A stretch of DNA of 64,000 nucleotides from Hymenobacter sp. 15J16-1T3B (GTDB lineage: Bacteria; Bacteroidota; Bacteroidia; Cytophagales; Hymenobacteraceae), in assembly GCF_020711235.1 (NCBI RefSeq), contig NZ_JAJFAV010000014.1:62001-126000 (forward strand). Reading direction: 5' to 3'. Shown piece by piece: positions 39,790 through 47,241 of the stretch (position 1 is its first letter; each line of letters begins with the position of its first letter). Below the pieces are notes generated by a model, which saw only the letters and a program-made list of their open reading frames with translations, ran no database searches and was not told the DNA's origin. Position numbers and translations under genes: made by a program.

Positions 39790-40659
39790 ATGAACACTCC
39801 GACAACCCAGCCTCAGCCGGCCCCGGCAGCCACCAAGCAGCTCCCGGCCCTGACCTTGCTGGTGCTGACCAGCTTCTTCCCCGAAAGCCGCCGGGCCCTG
39901 CGGCTGGCGGCCGAGTTGGCTCAGCCGCTCGGGGCCCGCCTGGTGCTGGTGCACGTCGACCAGTTGGCCCTGCTCAACGCGGATGTGCGCGGCCCGGAAT
40001 GGCCCGAGCAGACGGCCGAGCTGCGCGAAGCATTGCAGGCCCTGGCCGATGAGCAGCCCGTTGCCGCCGACCTGGCCATCGTCAACGACTTGCTGCCCGA
40101 TGCCGTCGACGAGCTGCTGACCCAGTACCATCCGGCCCTGTTTGTGCTAGGCCGTCCCGCCGCGGCTGGGGCTGACTTCGACATTGGCGCGGCCGTGCTC
40201 GAAATTCTGCGCAACGCCCGGGTGCCGCTGCTGCTGGTGCCCGAGTCGTACGCCGGGCCGGCTGCCCCGCGCCGCGTGGCCGTAGCCGCCGATGACGAGC
40301 CGTTCAGCCTAGACCGCGGGGCTGAACCGGCCCGGCAGTTGCTGCGGCAGCTGCCGCCAGCGCAGGCCACGGTGGTTACCGTGGTGCCCATGCAGGTCGA
40401 CGAGAGCTGCGCCGCCGCCCTACGCCATGTGCGCCTGAGCAATTTGCTGCCCGATGCCGTGCCCGTCACCGCGGAGGGGTTCTACGCCCAGCACCCCGCC
40501 GACGGGCTCCTGCCCGCCCTGGCCGCCACCCAGGCCGACTGGCTGCTGATGCTGGCCCGCCGGCGCAGCCTGCTCGGCGAGCTGTTTCACCGCAGCGTCA
40601 CCGGCCGCCTGCTGGGCCTGAGCCCGGTACCCGTGCTGGTGGTGCCTGCCGACCGCTGA
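39790..40659 (+). CDS. Universal stress protein, tandem Usp domains
   Basis: ATG at 39790 gives 289 aa. Two Usp domains: first LTLLVLTSFFPESRRALRLA to about residue 150, ending VPLLLVPESYAGP; second from RRVAVAADDEPFSL to PVPVLVVPADR. The ATP-binding G-x2-G-x9-G(S/T) signature is weak in both (GRPAAAGADFDIGAAV in the first), so it is probably not an ATP binder. Cytoplasmic. Same architecture as the gene at 49725-50609; the two may be paralogues. Confidence 0.85.
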   Translation: MNTPTTQPQPAPAATKQLPALTLLVLTSFFPESRRALRLAAELAQPLGARLVLVHVDQLALLNADVRGPEWPEQTAELREALQALADEQPVAADLAIVNDLLPDAVDELLTQYHPALFVLGRPAAAGADFDIGAAVLEILRNARVPLLLVPESYAGPAAPRRVAVAADDEPFSLDRGAEPARQLLRQLPPAQATVVTVVPMQVDESCAAALRHVRLSNLLPDAVPVTAEGFYAQHPADGLLPALAATQADWLLMLARRRSLLGELFHRSVTGRLLGLSPVPVLVVPADR

Positions 40660-40721
40660 GCTGGCCAACTTGGTCGGCTCTAGGCTTCATAGGTTCTTGG
40701 CTAACTATTCATTGCCACGTC

Positions 40722-41270
40722 ATGCAAACGTCCTTTGCCTTCGCGGGCTTGCTGGTCATCCTGCCGGCCTGCATCCACGACTCCGCGGCCGACCACGGTG
40801 CCGCGGCGGCCAATCTGAACGTAAACCCGGAAGAAATCAGCCACCCGGCCGCCGCGGTGCAACTCCGGCCGCTGAAGGGGTTTCATACCAACATCGAGCG
40901 GGCTACGCGCGCCAACCGCCATTTTCGACAGGTGCTCTACACCGGCCGGCACTTGCAGCTGGTGCTCATGAGCCTGAAGCCCGGCGAGGAAATCGGCAGC
41001 GAAGTGCACCAAACCCACGACCAGTTTTTCCGCTTCGAAGCCGGTGCGGGGGAGTGCGTGGTCAACGGCCACCGCTACCCCGTGGCCGCCGGCGACGTGG
41101 TCATAGCCCCCGCCGGCTCGACGCACAACGTCATCAACACCGACGCCGCCCGCGCCTTGCAACTCTACACGCTGTACGCTCCGCCCCAGCACCAGGACGG
41201 CATCGTGCGCACTACCAAACTGGAAGCCACTGAGCGCCCGGCGCCCTTTAAAGGTCACGTTACCGAGTGA
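40722..41270 (+). CDS. Cupin-domain lipoprotein
   Basis: 182 aa. Signal MQTSFAFAGLLVILPAC with a lipobox-like LPAC, so probably envelope-anchored. Cupin core: LKPGEEIGSEVHQTHDQFFR with Glu/His metal ligands (motif 1) and YPVAAGDVVIAPAGSTHNVI (motif 2, His). Small-molecule enzyme or binding protein; substrate unknown. Confidence 0.8.
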   Translation: MQTSFAFAGLLVILPACIHDSAADHGAAAANLNVNPEEISHPAAAVQLRPLKGFHTNIERATRANRHFRQVLYTGRHLQLVLMSLKPGEEIGSEVHQTHDQFFRFEAGAGECVVNGHRYPVAAGDVVIAPAGSTHNVINTDAARALQLYTLYAPPQHQDGIVRTTKLEATERPAPFKGHVTE

Positions 41271-41381
41271 CGCCCGCGCCGGTCTGCGGACGCCTAGCCG
41301 GGCGGCGCAGTAATCGGCGCCAACGCACGCCGCGGCCCGGCCAGGCGCCAACATCCTACTCCTTTTTTAGCCTCAATAGTC

Positions 41382-41834
41382 ATGAAACCGTTGATTTCGG
41401 GCACCTTCATTGCCCTGACTCTGAGCGCCCTTGCCTGTCAGCAACGGCACCCCGACCACCTGCTGGAAGCCCGGGCGGTACCCGCCGCCGTCCGGCAAAG
41501 CCTGACGCGTCATTTCGCCAAAGCTTCCGACGTCATCTGGAAAAAACGCATCATCAACTACGAGGCCGGCTTCTGGGACGGCGGCACGCGGACCCTCGCC
41601 TGGTTTTCGCCGAAAGGGGTACTGGTTAAGACCCAATGGGCGGTGGTGCCCGGTGCGCTGCCCGGGCCCGTGCGCCACACGCTGGCCACGGAATACCACG
41701 GCTACCGGGTGCTTGACGCCTCGGAAACAAAGAGCGCCCGAACGGGCGAAGTGACCTACCGCACCGAGCTGGAGCGGGCCGGGAAAACGAAGACAGTCGA
41801 GTTGGAAGAGAACGGCTCGGTCATTCGGCTGTAG
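41382..41834 (+). CDS. PepSY-like lipoprotein
   Basis: 150 aa. Signal MKPLISGTFIALTLSALAC with lipobox SALAC. The mature part has two repeats of the PepSY-like/DUF2874 fold: VPAAVRQSLTRHFAKASDVI-W, then LPGPVRHTLATEYHGYRVLD. Such proteins are periplasmic, function unsettled. Confidence 0.7.
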   Translation: MKPLISGTFIALTLSALACQQRHPDHLLEARAVPAAVRQSLTRHFAKASDVIWKKRIINYEAGFWDGGTRTLAWFSPKGVLVKTQWAVVPGALPGPVRHTLATEYHGYRVLDASETKSARTGEVTYRTELERAGKTKTVELEENGSVIRL

Positions 41835-41949
41835 GGCGCGGCCACGAACGATTGATTGGCCCAGCCGCAATACCCGGCCCCTGCGGACCGCAGCACCACG
41901 TCCTGCCACTGCCGGTTGCTGCTCATCTACAATCAACACCCTGCAAACC

Positions 41950-42303
41950 ATGGCCGTCCAGCTTAACCAAGCCGCCGTCCGCTACGCCCAGCAGCTCATC
42001 AAAGAGGGCAAGTTCAAGAACGACTCGGGCCACTGGCGGGAGCACAACCCCGACACGGCCGCCGAAAACAAGTACCTCGCCAAGCACGAAATCGAGGAGT
42101 ACGCCAAGTGGCACCTGGGCGAGGACACCTCCCTGGGCGAGGACGCCAAAGGCCGCTACAAATTCCCCTTCGGCGACTTCAACACCGTGCACCGCGACGG
42201 GCTGCTGGCGGCCAAGGAGCGCGCCGCCCAGCAAGGCTACCACGACATCGAACGGGCCGCCGACGAACTGGAACAGGCGCTGGAAAAGCAGGTCAGCAAG
42301 TAA
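41950..42303 (+). CDS. Unknown protein (117 aa)
   Basis: 117 aa, ATG at 41950. AVRYAQQLIKEGKFKNDSGH, EIEEYAKWHLGEDTSLGEDA and YKFPFGDFNTVHRDGLLAAK. A charged helical protein of a conserved-hypothetical type seen in soil bacteria; no function known to me. Followed by a 181-nt gap holding a REP-like half-site. Confidence 0.75.
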   Translation: MAVQLNQAAVRYAQQLIKEGKFKNDSGHWREHNPDTAAENKYLAKHEIEEYAKWHLGEDTSLGEDAKGRYKFPFGDFNTVHRDGLLAAKERAAQQGYHDIERAADELEQALEKQVSK

Positions 42304-42376
42304 TGCGAACCAGGCCAGATTAGCCCGGCAAGCAGGCCGGAGCCGTTAGGCCGCACGGACAGCAATAAAAAAGAAC

Positions 42377-42388
42377 GTCATGCTGAGC
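42377..42388 (+). repeat. REP-like half-site
   Basis: GTCATGCTGAGC is identical to the outer 12 nt of each arm of the 32-bp inverted repeat at 58542-58615, but here it is single. Confidence 0.4.
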
Positions 42389-42484
42389 TTCAGGATGTCT
42401 GCTCTGATTACCATTCACAGCCCCCGGGCGCATGCACCTAGCAGCCCCGGCCTGCTCCGCATAAACGGGCTAGAACCGGCACTT

Positions 42485-43186
42485 TCAGGCTCCCAATGGC
42501 GCGGCCGCCGCCCGGATGATGCGGCCGTCTTCCATTTCGATGATGCGGTGGGTGCGGGCGGCAAAGTCCGGGTCGTGGGTGACGATGAGCAGGGCCTGGT
42601 GGTAGGTTTCGGCCAGCTCCCGGAAGATGTCGAACACCACTTCCCCGTTCTTCTTGTCGAGGTTGCCGGTGGGCTCGTCGCCCATGATGAGGAGCGGGTC
42701 GTTGATGAGGGCGCGGGCAATGGCCACGCGCTGCTTTTGCCCGCCCGAGAGCTGGTAGGGCATTTTCCGGGCCTCGTCGGCAATGCCCAGGATGCGCAGC
42801 TTCTCGTAGGCGCGGTGCTCCAGCTCCGCGGCCGACAGCCGGCCGAGCTTCTGGCCGGGCAGCATCACGTTGCGCAGCACCGAAAACTCGTTGAGCAAGT
42901 AGTGAAACTGGAAGACGAAGCCGATTTTCTCGTTGCGCACCCGCGCCAGCTCGGCTTCGGGGCGGCCGCCCATCACCGTCCCGTCGAGCGTGAGCGTGCC
43001 CTCGTAGGCGGTGTCCATGGTGGAAAGGATGTAGAGCAGCGTGGATTTGCCGCAGCCCGACTTGCCGACCACCGAGGCAAACTCGCCGCGGCCCAGGGCA
43101 AAGCTGATGTCGCGCAGCACCTGCACCCGCACCGGATCGGCGAAGTATTTGGTGATGCCGCGGGCTTCCAGAACGGGCGTTTCCAT
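42485..43186 (-). CDS. ABC transporter ATP-binding protein (LolD/MacB type)
   Basis: 233 aa. Walker [15 protein letters not shown]-loop [14 protein letters not shown], signature [15 protein letters not shown], Walker [14 protein letters not shown], and the switch His in [12 protein letters not shown]. The GDEPTGNLD form and downstream position in an adaptor-permease-ATPase operon place it with the MacAB/LolCDE/DevBCA group. Third gene, 1 nt from the permease. Confidence 0.92.
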   Translation of the reverse strand: METPVLEARGITKYFADPVRVQVLRDISFALGRGEFASVVGKSGCGKSTLLYILSTMDTAYEGTLTLDGTVMGGRPEAELARVRNEKIGFVFQFHYLLNEFSVLRNVMLPGQKLGRLSAAELEHRAYEKLRILGIADEARKMPYQLSGGQKQRVAIARALINDPLLIMGDEPTGNLDKKNGEVVFDIFRELAETYHQALLIVTHDPDFAARTHRIIEMEDGRIIRAAAAPLGA

Positions 43187-43187
43187 G

Positions 43188-44447
43188 CTACTTGCCGCGA
43201 ATGATGACGACCGGGTCGATGCGGCTGGCCTTGCGGGCCGGGAAGTAGCCGGCCAGGAAGGTGGTCAGCAGCGCAAAACTGCCCGCAATGGCGTAAAACA
43301 GCGGGTTGTAGTCGATGGGGTAGGTGTGCACGGCGGGCAGGGAGGCGGGGTTGAACGGCAGCCGCCCGATCAGCAGCGACAGGCCCAGGCCGCCGAGCAA
43401 GCCCAGCCCCCCGCCGAATACCCCGATGGACAAGGCCAACAGGATGAACACCCGCCGCACGTCGCGGCCCGCAAAGCCGACGGCCTTGAGAATGGCAATG
43501 GTGTCCATCTTCTCGTAAATCATCATGTTCAGGATGTTATAGATGCCGAAGCCGGCCACCGTCAGCAGCGTAATGCCCACCGCGTAGGAAATCAGGGTGC
43601 GGATAAACGTGCCGGTTTCAAACTCCGCGTTGGCCGTCTGGATGTCCATGGCTTGCACCTCGTACAGCTGCCGGTACTGGCGGGCCACGGCCGGGGCCTG
43701 GGTCAGGTCGCGGAGCTTCACCTGCAGGTCGGTGACGTAGGTGCTGGATTCGCCGAGCAGCTTCTGGGCGGTGGCCAGGGAGGTGTAGCTCTGCACCTTG
43801 TCGATGTCGAGCAGGCCCGACTGGAACAGCCCGACCACCTTGAGCTGCACCCGCTCGCCCCGGGTGGTGGTCAGCTGCACCACGTCGCCCACCTCCACCA
43901 GCATCAGGTCGGCGGCGCCCTTGCCGAGCACGATGCTGTTGGGCACCGTTTGCAGATCGAGGTAGCGGCCGGCTACCACGTAGTCGCGGAAGGCGAACAG
44001 GGCCGCCTCCTGCTCCACCGCAATGCCGCTGACGGTGCCGTTCAGGGTGAGCGTGCCCACGTTATAGAACACCTGGGTTTGCACCTTCGGGGCCACGCCC
44101 AGCACCCGTGGGTCGTGGCGGATGGCGGCCATGATGGCGGCGCAGTTGCGGATGCGCGGCAGCTCGTAGCGGGGCTTGATGGAGCGGATAAAATTGTGCT
44201 GCCCGCGCCCCCAGGTGGCGCGGTCGATGGGCTGCCGGGCGGCGGGCTGCAGCTCGTGGTAGAGGCGCACGTGGGGCGTGCGGTTGAGCACCAGCCCGTC
44301 GAGCAGCTTGTTCAGCCCCGACATAAAGCTGAGCAGGGCCACGAACATGGTGATGCTGAACGTGACGCCCAGGGCGGCCACCAGCGTCTGCCGCCTCCGC
44401 GCCCGCAGCAGGGCCCCGGCTACTTCCACCAGCAGCGGCGCGCTCAT
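43188..44447 (-). CDS. FtsX-like ABC permease (MacB/DevC type)
   Basis: ATG at 44447 overlaps the adaptor stop (ATGA). 419 aa: one N-terminal helix (TLVAALGVTFSITMFVALLS), a large periplasmic domain (about 45-270) and three C-terminal helices in an FtsX domain (ISYAVGITLLTVAGFGIYNI; FILLALSIGVFGGGLGLLGG; FYAIAGSFALLTTFLAGYFP). The ending ARKASRIDPVVIIRGK is typical of the family. It works with the ATPase and adaptor to export a substrate across the envelope. Confidence 0.9.
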   Translation of the reverse strand: MSAPLLVEVAGALLRARRRQTLVAALGVTFSITMFVALLSFMSGLNKLLDGLVLNRTPHVRLYHELQPAARQPIDRATWGRGQHNFIRSIKPRYELPRIRNCAAIMAAIRHDPRVLGVAPKVQTQVFYNVGTLTLNGTVSGIAVEQEAALFAFRDYVVAGRYLDLQTVPNSIVLGKGAADLMLVEVGDVVQLTTTRGERVQLKVVGLFQSGLLDIDKVQSYTSLATAQKLLGESSTYVTDLQVKLRDLTQAPAVARQYRQLYEVQAMDIQTANAEFETGTFIRTLISYAVGITLLTVAGFGIYNILNMMIYEKMDTIAILKAVGFAGRDVRRVFILLALSIGVFGGGLGLLGGLGLSLLIGRLPFNPASLPAVHTYPIDYNPLFYAIAGSFALLTTFLAGYFPARKASRIDPVVIIRGK

Positions 44448-45601
44448 GAGGCCGGCACGGTTAGCTCGTCGCCGGGCCCGAGGCCGCCGAGGATTTCCAC
44501 CATCTGGTAGTCGCGCAGGCCGACGCGCACCGGCACCGGCTCGCCCCGGCCGTTCAGCACCGTGGAGTCGTTCACCAGGGCCCGGCGCGGCACCAGCAGC
44601 GCCCGGCGCTTGGTGCGCAGCACAATGCTGGCCTCGAAACTCAGCTGCGGGTACAGCACCGGCGGCCGGCGCACGAACCCGGCTTCGACCAGGAAGGTCT
44701 TGCTGCCGGCGTTCATCAGGGGCACCACCGCCGTCACCCGCGCCGGAAACACCTGGCCCGCGTAGCTGTCCAGCGTCACCAGCACAGGCTGGCCCGGCCG
44801 GATGCGCACGATGTCGGCCTCGTCGACCTGCATTTCCAGCACGTAGCGCCGGGCCTCGCCGAGCAGGGCCAGCGGCGTCTGCGGGCTCACGGCCTCGCCC
44901 GGCCGGGGGTAGAGCTTGTAGACCACGCCCCGCACGCGGCTGCGCAGCACAAAGTCGCGGGTCTGCTGCCGGGCAATCTGCAGGTTGGTACGCGCCTGCC
45001 GGGCCGCGAAGTCGAGCTGCCGCTGCAGGGTGTGGTAGCGAGCCAGCGCCGCCGTGTAGGCCGTGCGGGCGCCGGCGTAGGCCAGCTCGCGCTGCTCCAG
45101 CGCCTGCCGCGTACCGATGCTCTGCGCCCAGAGCCGGCGCTGCCGCTCCAGCTGCCGTTGCTCGTCGGCCAGGGTGCGGCGCTGCAAATCGACCTGGGTC
45201 TGGGCCTCGCGGAGCTGGTCCTGGTTGGCGGCCACATCGGCGTAGCGGGCGGCCAGGGCGGCATTTTGGGCGGCCAGTTGGGGTACGTCGCCAGCAATGG
45301 CCAGCAGGGGCGTGCCCACCTGCACGGAGTCGCCCTCGCGCACGTAAACCGCTTTGATCAGGCCGCCGACGCTGGCAAAGGCCTGGTACTGCCCGGCGCT
45401 TTTGACGGTGCCGGCCGCGTACACGCACTCGGAAATGGGGGCTACCACCGGCCGCACGTGCTCGGCCTTGGGCCCGCAACTGCCCAGAAGTACCAATACG
45501 AGGCCGCCGAGCCACAGCCACCGGGTCGGGTAGAAGCAGGGCCCGCCGCTTCTACCCGACCCGGTGGCATTCCGATGGTGTAGATGGCGGCTGACAGGCA
45601 T
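44444..45601 (-). CDS. HlyD/MacA-type membrane-fusion protein
   Basis: ATG at 45601 gives 385 aa; a longer upstream frame is a remnant of something else. Signal with lipobox: LWLGGLVLVLLGSC. Then lipoyl halves (GTVKSAGQYQAFASVGGLIK; VYVREGDSVQVGTPLLAIAG), a helical hairpin (about 110-200), lipoyl return (GEAVSPQTPLALLGEARR) and beta-barrel with a C-terminal domain. First gene of the export operon. TolC-like partner not seen here. Confidence 0.88.
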   Translation of the reverse strand: MPVSRHLHHRNATGSGRSGGPCFYPTRWLWLGGLVLVLLGSCGPKAEHVRPVVAPISECVYAAGTVKSAGQYQAFASVGGLIKAVYVREGDSVQVGTPLLAIAGDVPQLAAQNAALAARYADVAANQDQLREAQTQVDLQRRTLADEQRQLERQRRLWAQSIGTRQALEQRELAYAGARTAYTAALARYHTLQRQLDFAARQARTNLQIARQQTRDFVLRSRVRGVVYKLYPRPGEAVSPQTPLALLGEARRYVLEMQVDEADIVRIRPGQPVLVTLDSYAGQVFPARVTAVVPLMNAGSKTFLVEAGFVRRPPVLYPQLSFEASIVLRTKRRALLVPRRALVNDSTVLNGRGEPVPVRVGLRDYQMVEILGGLGPGDELTVPAS

Positions 45602-46031
45602 GGCTAAACGATTGGAGTGGTAGCACAACGGGGGAGTCGGGCGCCCGCGTGGGTTGGGGCCGTTCTGGTTGATCAGTTCGGGGAAGAAGCTCAGGCGGTG
45701 CGAGAGGATGCGTCGCACCGCCGCAAGGCCAGGGCGCAGGACGTGTACACCCGAAGTTTCTTTGCCCAACAACACGGCACCGACATCGGGCAGTGTCGGT
45801 AGCCCGCCCCGGAGCTTCTGGCCTGCGTCGATCAGGTGCTGCACCCTGCCGACGGTGTGGCGCAAATACAAAGGAATGCACCTGGTGCGTGAGCCTACCG
45901 AGCAGCATCAGCGCGAGTGTGTCCGCCACCAGGGCGCGGTAGGACTGCGTGTAGACCACCAGCCGGTGGATACTCTGCCACCGCGTCATCGGTGTGGAGC
46001 GGATGGCGAGGTGGAGAACCGGTAAACTGGA
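45602..46031. other. Intergenic stretch with a possible frameshifted remnant
   Basis: On the minus strand one frame reads MTRWQSIHRLVVYTQSYRAL then VADTLALMLLGRLTHQVHSF (start 45989), and the neighbouring frame continues LRHTVGRVQHLIDAGQKLRG then LPTLPDVGAVLLGKETSGVH toward 45640. Together they resemble one broken gene of about 110 codons. I do not recognise the product. No clear promoter or terminator. Confidence 0.35.
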
Positions 46032-46895
46032 CTACAGGCCCGCCATGCCCTGGCGCGGCGGCCGGCTCAGGCGAAACAGGTAGCCCGCCTGCAGCAGCAC
46101 GCCGGTGGCATATACCCGCGACGCGCCTTCCGCTGCGGGGGCGTCGAACATTTTGGTGAAGCTGCGGTAGTAACGTGCGTTGAGCGTCCAGCCCTTGGGC
46201 GCGCGGTAACCCAGGCCAGCTACCCCGCTCAGGCACAGCGGTGTCATCTGCTGCCGGCCGCTGTAGGCCCGGTGCTCCTGCTGCACCGAAGACTGGTTGG
46301 TAAATTCCGTGGTTCGCCGCTCATCGGTGCTGGCCTGGACGAGATAGTCGAGCTGAGGCCCCAGCTCCATGAACACTCGCGCCGTATTCATTTGCGCCAG
46401 CACGGGCAGGCTCAGGTAAGTCAGCATGCGGTTCTGGCGGTATGAGTAAGCGGCTGTGCCGTCGGGCAATCCGGCGGTTTGCGTCACGCGCTGCCGGTAG
46501 CCGGTGCGGGTTACCAGCAGCTCGGGCTGCAGGCTGGTTTCGTTACGGGCCGCCAGCGGAATCTGCAGGGCCACGCCTTCGCTGAAGCCAGGGCAGACGC
46601 GCTGCCGGGTGCGGTAGTTCGGGCCGTGCAGCCAGGTCACGTCGCCGGCCAGCCCAGCCAGGGAAAAGCCGGTTTTAGGCCCCAGGCAGAGGCCACGTGC
46701 TGGTTGGGCGTGGGCGCCGGCGGCGGCCAGCCAAAGCAAGGCCACCAGCCCGGCCGCGCCCAGCACCGGGCGCGGCTGCCGCCGCCCGGTGCTGGGCGCG
46801 GCCAACCAGCCACCCGAAAAGCAAACGCGCGAGGCCGGCCAGGCCGCCGGGCCTGCTTCCGGCGCGCAGAAATGGGAGGTGTACGCATAGTGCAT
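46032..46895 (-). CDS. Outer-membrane beta-barrel protein (PorT-like)
   Basis: ATG at 46895 (287 aa) is the first plausible start, but it puts about 45 residues before the hydrophobic core LGAAGLVALLWLAAAGAHAQ, long for a signal peptide; a GTG inside the following inverted repeat is an alternative. The mature part has alternating beta strands (GFSLAGLAGDVTWLHG; LTYLSLPVLAQMNTARVFME; LGYRAPKGWTLNARYYRSFT) and a terminal aromatic strand, AGYLFRLSR, as in outer-membrane beta-barrel family 2 proteins. Confidence 0.75.
   Translation of the reverse strand: MHYAYTSHFCAPEAGPAAWPASRVCFSGGWLAAPSTGRRQPRPVLGAAGLVALLWLAAAGAHAQPARGLCLGPKTGFSLAGLAGDVTWLHGPNYRTRQRVCPGFSEGVALQIPLAARNETSLQPELLVTRTGYRQRVTQTAGLPDGTAAYSYRQNRMLTYLSLPVLAQMNTARVFMELGPQLDYLVQASTDERRTTEFTNQSSVQQEHRAYSGRQQMTPLCLSGVAGLGYRAPKGWTLNARYYRSFTKMFDAPAAEGASRVYATGVLLQAGYLFRLSRPPRQGMAGL
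46752..46803. repeat. 21-bp perfect inverted repeat inside a signal-peptide coding region
   Basis: Arms 46752-46772 and 46783-46803 are exact complements around a 10-nt spacer. They encode the residues just before the hydrophobic core of the beta-barrel protein. Confidence 0.7.
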
Positions 46896-46972
46896 GAGGA
46901 CTGCGCAGTTGAGTTGAACAGACCTAAATAGCACGCCCGCTGCCCAAAAAACGATGAGCAATGCCACATGGG

Positions 46973-46992
46973 TTAATGACTTATGTCATTAA
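46973..46992. promoter_or_regulatory. Crp/Fnr-type palindrome
   Basis: TTAATGACTTATGTCATTAA is a 20-bp dyad with core TGAC-TTAT-GTCA (46977-46988). It lies 82 nt upstream of the beta-barrel gene start. Confidence 0.6.
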
Positions 46993-47051
46993 TTTCAAGC
47001 GGTTTGTCATTTGCTTTCCTCCGCCTCCCGGTCGAATGAAGTTCCCGACAG

Positions 47052-47180
47052 CTAGGCGCTGAGGGCGGCCCGCGCCTGCTTTTTCGGCTGCCGCTTGAGG
47101 TAGCCGCGCTGCAGCACAACGTGCTGCAGCGCCTCCATGCTCTGGCTGAAGCCGGCCGTGCCCCGCTCCACGTGCTGCAT
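47052..47180 (-). CDS. Putative small protein (42 aa)
   Basis: ATG at 47180. MQHVERGTAGFSQSMEALQH then VVLQRGYLKRQPKKQARAAL-SA. Amphipathic helix and basic tail. It lies between PEP synthase and the beta-barrel gene in the same direction. The rest of 46896-47241 holds only the palindrome at 46973. Confidence 0.4.
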   Translation of the reverse strand: MQHVERGTAGFSQSMEALQHVVLQRGYLKRQPKKQARAALSA

Positions 47181-47241
47181 TGGGCCAGCATAGGGGGACG
47201 GGGCGCGGTGATGCGGGGAGAAAGGATGAAAAACCGCCGAC

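Noticed and set aside
43188-45521. 777-codon permease frame
   Set aside because: The first 358 codons overlap the adaptor gene out of phase; the real start is the ATG at 44447, overlapping the adaptor stop.
46973-47191. 72-codon minus-strand frame between PEP synthase and the beta-barrel gene
   Set aside because: Arg/Ser/Cys-rich shadow; the 42-codon frame in the neighbouring phase is more protein-like.
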